Of a stretch of 64,000 bases of DNA, positions 56,146 to 63,034 are shown piece by piece; within the stretch, counting starts at the first letter, position 1, and each line of letters begins with the position of its first letter. This stretch comes from Azoarcus_F sp048158365 (GTDB lineage Bacteria > Pseudomonadota > Gammaproteobacteria > Burkholderiales > Rhodocyclaceae), in assembly GCA_048158365.1 (NCBI GenBank), contig JBLLNL010000007.1; one strand, 5' to 3'. The notes beneath the pieces were generated by a model, which was not told where the DNA came from, did not search any database, and was given only the letters and a program-made list of their open reading frames with translations. The translations under genes and the position numbers were made by a program.

Positions 56146-56985
56146 TCAAGGTAGCCCGTACTCCCGGAACATCGCCTGGATCTGGTCATCGTTTGCGTGC
56201 TTGTTCACCTTCCACAGCGAGGTCGTCTGGCTGCCTCGCCACGGGCGCGGCGTCTGGCGAGTGCCTGAATGGCGCTCGATGCCGCCGTTCATTCTCACCA
56301 TCCAGTAAAGCCAGACATCGTCAGCCGTCGGGCACAACCGCATGAAACGATCCGCCTGCGTCACGTTTGGGTGAAAGCATCCGACGGGATAAAGGACCCC
56401 GCCGATCCCGGTTGCGAAGTTGAGCGGATGCGCCGAAGCGTCGTTTAAGCTCAACTGCCATTCCCGGTAGGGCGCGATGATGCCATCTACTGTCGAAATC
56501 CGATGCACCCTGTGTGCAACCACGTCCCCAGGGTGTTCCTGGGCAGCAGACGTCAGTTCCTCGAGCCACGTGGGCCAGTAGTACACGTCGTCGTCCGCAG
56601 TCACGATGTCGGCGTCGGGGAACGTCTCGAGGCTCGGAATGATCTTCTTGTACGATCGTAAATCGCTGCATTGGCGTATCTCCAGCCCGAACTGCTGCAA
56701 TCGAAGCACGCTTTGCGGCAGCACTCCGATGTCGTCCGACGCGATCCACAGGATCGTGTGGTCGGGCGAAACAGTCTGGCGCAACAGACTCTTCAACGTA
56801 AGGTGCAAGGACGAAAAGCGCGCCGGATAAGAAGTCAGTGAAACAACGAGCGTGCGCGCCCCGCCGTGAGGTCGTGCCTGCTGGCCGGATCGCCACGTCT
56901 GCAGCAGGCGCACGCGGTTCCATACCGGCGCCCAGCGATCGATGAACTTTTCGCGACGACGTCGCAGGTAGCTGTAACGCGCCAT
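56146..56985 (-). CDS. Glycosyltransferase (GT-A, family 2-like)
   Basis: A 279-residue protein with LVVSLTSYPARFSSLHLTLK at the start of the nucleotide-binding domain and DADIVTADDDVYYWPTWLEE as its DxD region. ATG 56985 is used because it gives a basic start (RYSYLRRRREKFIDR) and has AGAGG upstream; the frame remains open to 57150 without family support. It is next to the O-antigen ligase gene and is the last polysaccharide gene before the TA array. Confidence 0.85.
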   Translation of the reverse strand: MARYSYLRRRREKFIDRWAPVWNRVRLLQTWRSGQQARPHGGARTLVVSLTSYPARFSSLHLTLKSLLRQTVSPDHTILWIASDDIGVLPQSVLRLQQFGLEIRQCSDLRSYKKIIPSLETFPDADIVTADDDVYYWPTWLEELTSAAQEHPGDVVAHRVHRISTVDGIIAPYREWQLSLNDASAHPLNFATGIGGVLYPVGCFHPNVTQADRFMRLCPTADDVWLYWMVRMNGGIERHSGTRQTPRPWRGSQTTSLWKVNKHANDDQIQAMFREYGLP

Positions 56986-57137
56986 TCTGACCTCTGGATC
57001 AAGACCGAGCTGGAGGCAGCTTATTGACCGCGAGTTCCTGAAGCCGAACGGCCTGTTCGATGCATTCGGCCAGGGCCTGGGCTCTGCGAGCGGTTGAGAT
57101 CCATTGGTCGAAGCGAGGCCCACGCAGGCACCGACCG

Positions 57138-57252
57138 CCGCACTCGGCACATACTCTGGATTCGGTTCTCATTGATTAGTCGAGAAAATGGTGTTGGCGA
57201 AGGCTGGAAGTGCTTTTCGCCAAGCCGACGTAATCGCGGTCGTTGTGCAGCA
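57138..57252. repeat. 115-bp direct repeat, copy 1
   Basis: 108 of 115 bases match 57923-58037. The repeat contains the last 25 codons of the intact vapC at 57961-58374 plus 38 bases of downstream sequence. The rest of the 322-base gap 56986-57307 holds the chimeric remnant at 57176-57268 and no intact gene. Confidence 0.9.
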
Positions 57253-57268
57253 CTATATTTGTTCGCAT
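57176..57268 (-). pseudogene. Chimeric VapB-VapC remnant
   Basis: A 30-codon frame that starts with the antitoxin N-terminus MRTNIVL (as at 58580) and continues directly with the toxin C-terminus HNDRDYVGL... ending RQHHFLD (as at 57961). The two parts join at a 5-base sequence TGCTG present in both parental genes, which points to a deletion between short repeats. The deletion removed about 60 antitoxin and 110 toxin codons. The frame is open but too short to be functional as either protein. Confidence 0.85.
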
Positions 57269-57307
57269 TTTAATGCCATACAAGCGGTGCTCCTCCCACA
57301 TCCGCCA

Positions 57308-57598
57308 CTAAACACCTGACATCAGAATATCGACCGCACGATTGATGCTGTCACCCTGACCGGACACACTCCCGACGCAACGCACATTGGCTCGTCTCAC
57401 CGCCGAGATGAGTCGGGTGGCAAGAATCAACCGCTTGCCGTCATGAAAGATTTCGGGGTTCAAGCCCTTGACGGCGGGATAGTCGGGCAGCAACGGAATG
57501 ACGACCACAGCAGGATCGGGCGGCAAAAGCTCGCTTTCGACCACAACCATCACCACGCCCTTGTATTCCGCCACGCTGTAGCGGTTCAGGCGTTCCAC
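57308..57598 (-). CDS. CcdB-type toxin
   Basis: A 96-residue protein with the CcdB core: YKGVVMVVVESELLPPDPAV, VIPLLPDY, and RLILATRLISAVRRANV. CcdB proteins poison DNA gyrase. The start is taken as GTG 57598, overlapping the antitoxin end by 13 bases; no ATG fits. The N-terminus is short compared with F-plasmid CcdB but the three core strands are present. The C-terminal helix ends normally (INRAVDILMSGV). Confidence 0.82.
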   Translation of the reverse strand: MERLNRYSVAEYKGVVMVVVESELLPPDPAVVVIPLLPDYPAVKGLNPEIFHDGKRLILATRLISAVRRANVRCVGSVSGQGDSINRAVDILMSGV

Positions 57599-57840
57599 GA
57601 AGTGGCCCCTGGAGCACACATGATCTCGGCCAGCGGGTGCCCATTGCGCTCGTGCCACGCAGCTTGTGCAGCAAAGTTGTCTGCATTGTCATGCAGCCAC
57701 TGCTTGCGACGGGCTTCGGCCACCGCCCTCTTGAGCGCAGCTTCGGCCACGGCCGACACATTAATCTCCAGTGCCTTGGCGGCGTCAAGCACCTCGGCGT
57801 CCAGCGTCAGGGATGTCTTGCGTTTGATGGCAGCTACCAT
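57586..57840 (-). CDS. CcdA-type antitoxin
   Basis: An 84-residue antitoxin with an N-terminal ribbon-helix-helix domain (KRKTSLTLDAEVLDAAKALE) and a C-terminal toxin-binding tail containing NADNFAAQAAWHERNGHPLA, the CcdA signature. ATG 57840 is used; the frame stays open to an ATG at 57957 that lies in the 115-bp repeat. A 13-bp tandem repeat lies just upstream. Confidence 0.88.
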   Translation of the reverse strand: MVAAIKRKTSLTLDAEVLDAAKALEINVSAVAEAALKRAVAEARRKQWLHDNADNFAAQAAWHERNGHPLAEIMCAPGATSWNA

Positions 57841-57855
57841 AGCCAGGCCCTCATT

Positions 57856-57881
57856 CAATATACCGCAACAATATACCGCAA
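57856..57881. promoter_or_regulatory. Tandem 13-bp repeat upstream of ccdA
   Basis: CAATATACCGCAA occurs twice head-to-tail, starting 16 bases before the ccdA ATG. On the minus strand each unit contains TATATT, close to a -10 box. Likely antitoxin/toxin operator and promoter. Confidence 0.6.
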
Positions 57882-57922
57882 AATTGCGAACCAATGCGAT
57901 GCTGTCACCGACCGGCACATCC

Positions 57923-58037
57923 CCGCACTCGGCACATACGCTGGATTCGGTTCTCATTGATTAATCAAGGAAATGGTGTTGGCGAAGGTTGGAAGTGCAT
58001 TTCCCCAAGCCGACGTAATCGCGGTCGTTGTGCAGCA
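57923..58037. repeat. 115-bp direct repeat, copy 2
   Basis: The end of the intact vapC (57961-58374) and its downstream flank, matching 57138-57252 at 108 of 115 bases. The two copies flank ccdAB. Confidence 0.9.
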
Positions 58038-58374
58038 AGACCAGGTTATGCTCGATTGCACACTGTGCAATAAGACAGTCCAGCGTCGAACGTACCGTAA
58101 AGCCTTTCTGACGGCAGGTCAGCAACAGTTGGGCGGCTGACTCGTGGGCTTGACGGGCATCGACAAAGTCGTAAAAGCGTTGTGTGGAAAAGTAACGTTG
58201 CAAGCGCTCGAAAGAAGGAACGTCGCGGGCCCCTTGCAGAATTTCCATGTAAACGGCGTTGCATAAACCCGTTGCCAAGGGGTTGTCCAACAGAGAATCG
58301 AGGAACGCTACGTGTCGCCCGGATTGCCCTCTCAGATAGTCTATCCAGACGGATGTATCGACCAAATACATCAA
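57961..58374 (-). CDS. VapC-type PIN-domain toxin
   Basis: A 137-residue PIN ribonuclease with YLVDTSVWIDYLRG, the second acidic residue in NAVYMEILQG, and the C-terminal STLDCLIAQCAIEHNLVLLH with DRDY. The start overlaps the antitoxin stop by 4 bases (ATGA). Its last 25 codons and flank are duplicated at 57138-57252. It is the third TA module away from the CapD/WbpM-type gene. Confidence 0.92.
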   Translation of the reverse strand: MMYLVDTSVWIDYLRGQSGRHVAFLDSLLDNPLATGLCNAVYMEILQGARDVPSFERLQRYFSTQRFYDFVDARQAHESAAQLLLTCRQKGFTVRSTLDCLIAQCAIEHNLVLLHNDRDYVGLGKCTSNLRQHHFLD

Positions 58375-58580
58375 CGGACTGCGCCATTACTGCGCGCGTG
58401 CGTGTAATCATAGCTTGGGTCGATCAACCCCGCCCCTCGCAAATCTCGCACATTCAACCGCTTGCGAAATGCAACGAACTCCCGTAGAGCCTCATCGACC
58501 AACTCTCGTTTAGTCCGGATTCCGGCAAGTGCCATCGCCTCGTCGACGAGATCGTCATCCAGCACTATGTTTGTTCGCAT
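58371..58580 (-). CDS. VapB-type antitoxin (ribbon-helix-helix)
   Basis: A 69-residue antitoxin starting RTNIVLDDDLVDEAMALAGI, followed by TKRELVDEALREFVA, a standard VapB with a C-terminal toxin-binding segment (VRDLRGAGLIDPSYDY). ATG 58580 has GGAGG upstream inside a palindromic operator. It overlaps the toxin gene. Confidence 0.92.
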   Translation of the reverse strand: MRTNIVLDDDLVDEAMALAGIRTKRELVDEALREFVAFRKRLNVRDLRGAGLIDPSYDYTHARSNGAVR

Positions 58581-58582
58581 CC

Positions 58583-58606
58583 TAATACACCTCCGTATGT
58601 GTATTA
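58583..58606. promoter_or_regulatory. Palindromic operator of the vapBC at 57961-58580
   Basis: TAATACAC and GTGTATTA are perfect 8-base arms with an 8-base spacer that contains the antitoxin ribosome site. Likely autorepression site. Confidence 0.65.
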
Positions 58607-58650
58607 TTACGCTCACCCTTGTGCTCTGCAAGCACGACGCTCAGTCATTC

Positions 58651-58728
58651 TCAGTGCCGCGCCGGCTCATACTCCGGCACCCAGCGCTTCAGCCCCATCC
58701 GCACGTCCTCACCCCTAACCGGCCCCGG
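58651..58728 (-). pseudogene. Diverged copy of the CapD/WbpM-type gene 3' end
   Basis: Reading back from TGA at 58651, the frame gives a tail ending RWVPEYEPARH, preceded by QPGPVRGEDVRMGLK. The real gene at 60145 ends LLVAEYEPARH, preceded by GPVSDDEVRNQLR. Twelve of the last 22 residues agree, so this piece comes from a related but different dehydratase gene. It lies between two vapBC modules. Confidence 0.85.
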
Positions 58729-58764
58729 CTGAGAAATCGGGGCGGTTTGAAACCCCGGTTTGAC

Positions 58765-59166
58765 TCAAATCGCCCAGTTCGCCAGCTGCAGCGCTTCCAC
58801 ACGCTCGAATTCACGCAGATTGTTCGACACCAGAGTCAGGCCCTCGCTGCGTGCGTGAGCTGCGATGTGAAGGTCATTGACGCCGATCGTCTGGCCCCGT
58901 GATTCGAGATGGGCTCGGATGTTTCCATAGTGCATCGCGGCCCTTGGCCCGTAGGCCAGCACTTCAAGGCGGCTGCAGAAATCCTCGACTGTGGCCAGCG
59001 AGCGCATCGGCGCATTGCTCTTTTCTGCACCGTGCATCAGCTCGGCAAGGGTGATCGACGAGATCGCCATGTGGCCGGCGTTCTCGTTGAACAAGGCCAG
59101 TGCCGATAGCGGCCGGCGCTTGATCACGTAGATCACAATGTTCGTGTCGAGCAGGTAACGCAGCAT
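58765..59166 (-). CDS. VapC-type PIN-domain toxin (second family)
   Basis: A 133-residue PIN protein with YLLDTNIVIYVIKRRP, the second acidic residue in TLAELMHGAEKS, and IGVNDLHIAAHARSEGLTLV, as in the VapC/VagD subgroup. ATG 59166 overlaps the antitoxin stop (TGATG). It likely cleaves initiator tRNA as family members do; this is inferred. It is the second TA module after the CapD/WbpM gene. Confidence 0.93.
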   Translation of the reverse strand: MLRYLLDTNIVIYVIKRRPLSALALFNENAGHMAISSITLAELMHGAEKSNAPMRSLATVEDFCSRLEVLAYGPRAAMHYGNIRAHLESRGQTIGVNDLHIAAHARSEGLTLVSNNLREFERVEALQLANWAI

Positions 59167-59399
59167 CAAAGCGCCTCGCGTTCCTGCTGCTCCTGGCTGG
59201 CGCGGCTTTCCATGAAGTCGTCCGCAACTTGCGGGCCATCGATGAAGAAGGAGTCCCAAGTGTGGCCGAGCGGCGCGATGATCCGCTCCACCCCGTGCGC
59301 GCGGATATCCACCCGCTTCACGTCTGGGGGCAGGCGCACATCTGCGGGCAGGCGCACGGCCTGACTGCGGTTGTTCGTAAAGACGGTGCTCGTGGTCAT
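59166..59399 (-). CDS. AbrB-type VapB/VagC antitoxin
   Basis: A 77-residue antitoxin with the SpoVT/AbrB start TSTVFTNNRSQAVRLPADVR and the C-terminal VADDFMESRASQEQQEREAL tail that binds the toxin. AGGAGG lies upstream of the ATG. It is coupled to the PIN toxin through TGATG. Confidence 0.93.
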   Translation of the reverse strand: MTTSTVFTNNRSQAVRLPADVRLPPDVKRVDIRAHGVERIIAPLGHTWDSFFIDGPQVADDFMESRASQEQQEREAL

Positions 59400-59419
59400 G
59401 AGTGCCTCCTAAATTGCGT

Positions 59420-59442
59420 GGGATACGGCGCTAGTATATCCC
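59420..59442. promoter_or_regulatory. Inverted repeat upstream of the AbrB-type antitoxin gene
   Basis: GGGATA (59420-59425) and TATCCC (59437-59442) are inverted copies around CTAG, 21 bases from the antitoxin ATG. A possible autorepression site. Confidence 0.4.
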
Positions 59443-59461
59443 GCTGCTGGGAGAAATAACG

Positions 59462-59527
59462 TCAGTGCCGCGCCGGCTCATACTCTGCAACCAGCAGCCT
59501 AAGCTGGTTCCGCACCTCGTCGTCCGA
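59462..59527 (-). pseudogene. Synonymous copy of the CapD/WbpM-type gene 3' end
   Basis: The last 22 codons including TGA match the real gene at 60145-60210 with six base changes, every one synonymous, so all 21 residues (ending LLVAEYEPARH) are the same. Upstream of codon 22 similarity ends abruptly. It lies between the Phd/Txe and the AbrB-type VapBC modules. Confidence 0.93.
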
Positions 59528-59553
59528 TCTCCGCCCTCGATTTCCGCGTCAGA

Positions 59554-59823
59554 TCAGTAGTGGTACCGCCCCTGCAAGAACTCCACGCGCCCGGTTTTCA
59601 CCAGATACACGCAGCGATGTTCCTGGGTGATGCGGCGCGACCACACGTCCGGTCCCAGATATTTCAGCGGCTCCGGTTTGCCGATGCCGCCGAAAGGATC
59701 GCGAAGGATGGCTCGGACGAGCTCGAGCAGGCGTTTCGCTGTGCGCCGGTCGGTTTCAACCCAGTACTGAAGATCCTCGAGAAACTCAGGGTGACACACG
59801 GCTACCCGTTCGCCCTCACGCAT
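59554..59823 (-). CDS. Txe/YoeB family toxin
   Basis: An 89-residue RelE-fold mRNA interferase ending in LQGRYHY, the YoeB/Txe hallmark with the catalytic histidine and tyrosine, and containing EDLQYWVETDRRTAKRLLEL and DPFGGIGKPEPLK. It cleaves mRNA at the ribosome A site when free. ATG 59823 overlaps the antitoxin end by 8 bases. First TA module after the CapD/WbpM gene. Confidence 0.95.
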   Translation of the reverse strand: MREGERVAVCHPEFLEDLQYWVETDRRTAKRLLELVRAILRDPFGGIGKPEPLKYLGPDVWSRRITQEHRCVYLVKTGRVEFLQGRYHY

Positions 59824-60097
59824 CCAAATCGACCCTTCTCTGCAATTCTGCGAGGGGGATGTCGGGCAAGGTCTCGGAGCGCGCCCGCGCCAAGGCCGAG
59901 AGCAGCCGCTCGGCGTTCTTTGCCGACCGCAGCAGGTGTGCGGTTTCGACCAGGCTTTCCAGCTCATCAGCAGCGATCATGGCCACATCCCCGCCGGATC
60001 GGCGCCGCACCAGGATCACCTCGCGGTCGTCGACCGCACGATCCATCAGCGACTTGAGTTGCTCGCGAGCCTGGCTGTAAGTGGTTTCGATGGTCAT
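59816..60097 (-). CDS. Phd/YefM family antitoxin
   Basis: A 93-residue antitoxin with TIETTYSQAREQLKSLMDRA and VILVRRRSGGDVAMIAADEL, the Phd/YefM DNA-binding domain, and a C-terminal tail for toxin binding. ATG 60097 is used. Its operator region contains TGTACA, the hexamer YefM recognises in E. coli. It is 47 bases downstream of the CapD/WbpM stop. Confidence 0.94.
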   Translation of the reverse strand: MTIETTYSQAREQLKSLMDRAVDDREVILVRRRSGGDVAMIAADELESLVETAHLLRSAKNAERLLSALARARSETLPDIPLAELQRRVDLDA

Positions 60098-60110
60098 GGC
60101 GGTCTCGATG

Positions 60111-60134
60111 AGTTGTACGGAACTATTGTACAGA
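60111..60134. promoter_or_regulatory. YefM-type operator upstream of phd/txe
   Basis: TTGTAC occurs at 60113-60118 and 60126-60131; the second is part of a full TGTACA palindrome. E. coli YefM-YoeB binds TGTACA-containing repeats. It lies between the antitoxin start and the stop of the CapD/WbpM gene. Confidence 0.6.
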
Positions 60135-60144
60135 ATTGCCGGCT

Positions 60145-61980
60145 TCAATGCCGCGCCGGCTCATACTCTGCTACCAGTAGCCTCAGCTGGTTTCGCACTT
60201 CGTCGTCCGACACCGGGCCGTCCTGCTGCAGCCACGGCAGCAGGTTCTCCAGAAAGCCGTTCTGTACTGCGCGGTTGCACGCAATCCGCAGCTTTGGATG
60301 GTGCGTCTCGCGCGTGTGTTCGTCATCCGCCAGCAGTTCCTCGTAGAGCTTCTCGCCGGGGCGCAGGCCGGTGAACTCGATGCGGATCTCGTCCTCACCA
60401 TAGCCGGACAGCCGGATCATGTTGCGCGCCAGGTCGACGATCTTTACCGGTTCGCCCATGTCGAGCACGAAGGTCTCGCCCCCGTGTCCCATTGTCGCCG
60501 CCTGCAGCACCAGTTGTGCCGCCTCCGGTATCGACATGAAGTAACGGTTGATCTCGGGGTGGGTGACGGTGACCGGGCCACCATGCGCGATCTGTTCGGC
60601 AAACTTTGGGATCACGCTGCCGGTGCTGCCCAGCACGTTGCCGAAGCGCACGATCTCGAACTGCGTGCCCGTCTCAGCCCGGTCCTGCAAGGCCTCGCAC
60701 ACCATCTCGGCGACACGCTTCGTCGCCCCCATAACGTTGGTCGGATTGACCGCCTTGTCGGTCGAGATCAGCACGAAACACTTGGCCCTGTGCCGCTGGG
60801 CGTGCACCGCCGCCTGGTAGGTGCCGAGAATGTTGTTGCGCACCGCCTGCCACGCGTTGCCCACTTCCATCAACGGCACATGCTTGTAGGCCGCCGCGTG
60901 GAACACCAGTTCCGGCTTCCAGGCCGCGAAGACTTCCTGCAGCCGGAGCGAATCCTTCACGTCGCCGGCGAGCGGCACGATCTCGACGTCCGCCCTGTGC
61001 GTGCGGAACCACTGCTCGATGTTGTAGAGGGCAAACTCGCTCGCCTCGAGCAGCACCAGGCGTGCGGGCGCGAAGCGGGCGAGTTGCCGGCACAGTTCGC
61101 TGCCGATCGAGCCGCCCGCACCGGTGATCAATACCGATCTGCCGGTGACCATCTTCTCAACCTGATCGGTTTCGATCTGGACGGGCGAGCGGCCGAGCAG
61201 ATCCTCGATCTCGACCGGTCGCATCGCGTTGATCGCGACCTTTCCGCTCATCAGGTCCTCGATGCCCGGCACGGTAAACACATGGGCGCCCGCACGCACC
61301 GCGATGTCCGCCGCCTTCTTGCGGACCTCGCCCGCGGCCGACGGCATCGCCAGGATCACATGGGCCGCCTTGTAGTCCTGCAACACCTGCGGCAGCACGT
61401 CGATCGCGCCCGCCACCGGATGGTTGTAGAGCTCGAGCCCCCACTTGGCCGGATCGTCGTCGACCAGCGCGACCACGCGCCAGTCGGGGCTCCGCTCCAG
61501 TTCGCGGATCAGCATCGCGCCGCCGGTACCGGCCCCGACCACCACGACTGGCTTTCCGGCCGCCTTCAGATCCCCGTAGAGACGATGCTCCTTCCACATC
61601 CGCCACGCGGCACGCCCGCCGCCCATCACCACCAACAGCAACAGCGGATAAAGCACCAGAACCGATCGCGGCACCACCGGCCCGCCGGTCCGGTCCATCG
61701 CGACCAGCGCGAACAGACCGATCGTGGAAACGACGACCGCCTTCAGCACGCGCTTGAGGTCGGGCAGGCTGGCGAATATCCACATGCCCCTGTACAGGCC
61801 CGCCCAGCGGCAGGCGAGGGCGTGGATTACGAGCAGGATGCCGAGCCCGAGAAGCACTTTGTCGGTGTACTGTCCGGGTAAGGTGAAGTTGAATCGAATC
61901 AGGAACCCACCCACCCACGCGATGACCACTGCAAGCAGGTCGAAGAGGAAGATCAGTACTGACCGTATTGAATTATTCAT
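60145..61980 (-). CDS. CapD/WbpM-type nucleoside-diphosphate sugar dehydratase
   Basis: A 611-residue inner-membrane protein. Four to five membrane segments at the N-terminus are followed by a first Rossmann domain (VVVGAGTGGAMLIREL) and an SDR domain with the NAD loop VLITGAGGSIGSELCRQ and the active-site region ISTDKAVNPTNVMGATKR. WbpM/FlaA1-type enzymes are 4,6-dehydratases making UDP-4-keto-6-deoxy sugars for O-antigen. Its last 22 codons are the sequence that recurs at 59462 and 58651 between TA modules. The gene itself is intact. Confidence 0.95.
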   Translation of the reverse strand: MNNSIRSVLIFLFDLLAVVIAWVGGFLIRFNFTLPGQYTDKVLLGLGILLVIHALACRWAGLYRGMWIFASLPDLKRVLKAVVVSTIGLFALVAMDRTGGPVVPRSVLVLYPLLLLVVMGGGRAAWRMWKEHRLYGDLKAAGKPVVVVGAGTGGAMLIRELERSPDWRVVALVDDDPAKWGLELYNHPVAGAIDVLPQVLQDYKAAHVILAMPSAAGEVRKKAADIAVRAGAHVFTVPGIEDLMSGKVAINAMRPVEIEDLLGRSPVQIETDQVEKMVTGRSVLITGAGGSIGSELCRQLARFAPARLVLLEASEFALYNIEQWFRTHRADVEIVPLAGDVKDSLRLQEVFAAWKPELVFHAAAYKHVPLMEVGNAWQAVRNNILGTYQAAVHAQRHRAKCFVLISTDKAVNPTNVMGATKRVAEMVCEALQDRAETGTQFEIVRFGNVLGSTGSVIPKFAEQIAHGGPVTVTHPEINRYFMSIPEAAQLVLQAATMGHGGETFVLDMGEPVKIVDLARNMIRLSGYGEDEIRIEFTGLRPGEKLYEELLADDEHTRETHHPKLRIACNRAVQNGFLENLLPWLQQDGPVSDDEVRNQLRLLVAEYEPARH

Positions 61981-62020
61981 TGGAATTCATGGTGTGCCGC
62001 TGTGGAATCACGGTTCTCGA

Positions 62021-63034
62021 TCAAACTTCCAGCGCGCCCGCCCGAAACTTGATCGCCAGGAGGACGAGCGGCACATAGGCAATCACGACACCCAGCACGC
62101 CGTCGAGCCTGCCCGTGCCAACGAGCAGGGCGATAGGCAGCAGCCATGCCAAGTTGATCACCCCGACGGCCAGTGTAACCGGCAGATGCCGGCCGAACTG
62201 CCGCGACGCGTATTGATAAGCATGGCTGCGATGCGCCTCGTACACCTTGTCGCCGCGCAACAGGCGGCGCACCAGGGTGAAGGTCGCATCCACCACGAAC
62301 ACCCCGAGCAGGATCACCCAGCTCCAGAACAGTGCCGGATCCACCCAGCCCGCCTGGATCGACATGATGCCCAGCACAATGCCCAGAAAACCGCTGCCGG
62401 CGTCGCCCATGAAGATCCGTGCGGGCGGAAAGTTCCAGTACAGAAATCCCGTCACCGCAGCGGCAAGCATTAGCGGCAAAAGAGCTAGGTTGGGCTTGTC
62501 GAGCAGCACATATAGCAGCGCCCCGCCCGCGCACACACAAATCGCCTCCACGCTGGCGATACCGTCGATGCCGTCCATGAAATTGTAGAGATTGAGCAGC
62601 CAGACCAGGTACACCGCCACCAAGGCGACCCCCAGCCAGCCGAGATCGAACTCTACCCCAAAAAGCTGCAAGGCCGGCGCGCCGCCCAGCCAGCCAAGCG
62701 CCCAGAAAGCCGCAACGAAGTGCGCGAGCAAGCGCCAGCGAGCGGCGATGTGGCCATGGTCATCCAAAAAACCCACCAAGGCGACGAATCCGCCCGCGCC
62801 AAGCAGCGCAAAACTCACGGACCAATCAATGCCGCCGCTTACAGTAATGAGCGCAAGCGCGAGCAGGAAGCTCACGACGATCGCAACCCCACCACCGCGC
62901 GGCGTCGGCACCGAGTGCGAGCTGCGCGCATTGGGGATATCCATCAGGCTCCGCGCAAGCGCGTACTTGCGCAAACAAAAGGTCATCACCAAAGAGGCAA
63001 AAGCCACTAGGAAGATCAAAACCCACGGAATCAT
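62021..63034 (-). CDS. Undecaprenyl-phosphate sugar-1-phosphate transferase (WecA/WbpL/MraY superfamily)
   Basis: A 337-residue membrane protein with about ten to eleven segments. Signatures are ARSSHSVPTPRGGGVAIV, YNFMDGIDGIASVEA and NFPPARIFMGDAGSGFLG, with the catalytic aspartates. It starts O-antigen synthesis by moving a sugar phosphate onto undecaprenyl phosphate. Its neighbours (dehydratase and epimerase) match the WbpL/WbpV/WbpM gene set of Pseudomonas-like clusters. It overlaps the epimerase gene by 4 bases. Confidence 0.93.
   Translation of the reverse strand: MIPWVLIFLVAFASLVMTFCLRKYALARSLMDIPNARSSHSVPTPRGGGVAIVVSFLLALALITVSGGIDWSVSFALLGAGGFVALVGFLDDHGHIAARWRLLAHFVAAFWALGWLGGAPALQLFGVEFDLGWLGVALVAVYLVWLLNLYNFMDGIDGIASVEAICVCAGGALLYVLLDKPNLALLPLMLAAAVTGFLYWNFPPARIFMGDAGSGFLGIVLGIMSIQAGWVDPALFWSWVILLGVFVVDATFTLVRRLLRGDKVYEAHRSHAYQYASRQFGRHLPVTLAVGVINLAWLLPIALLVGTGRLDGVLGVVIAYVPLVLLAIKFRAGALEV

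Noticed and set aside
56999..57172. A 57-codon minus-strand frame starting MRTESRVCAECGG
   Set aside because: Its start also occurs in the 115-bp repeat copy upstream of ccdA, where the continuation differs. It looks like flank of the duplicated vapC, not a gene.
57841..57957. N-terminal extension of the CcdA frame up to ATG 57957
   Set aside because: It covers the tandem-repeat operator and the duplicated vapC flank; CcdA family starts fit ATG 57840.
60298..61881. A 527-codon frame opposite the CapD/WbpM gene
   Set aside because: The opposite strand has full domain signatures; this frame is typical antisense high-GC sequence.
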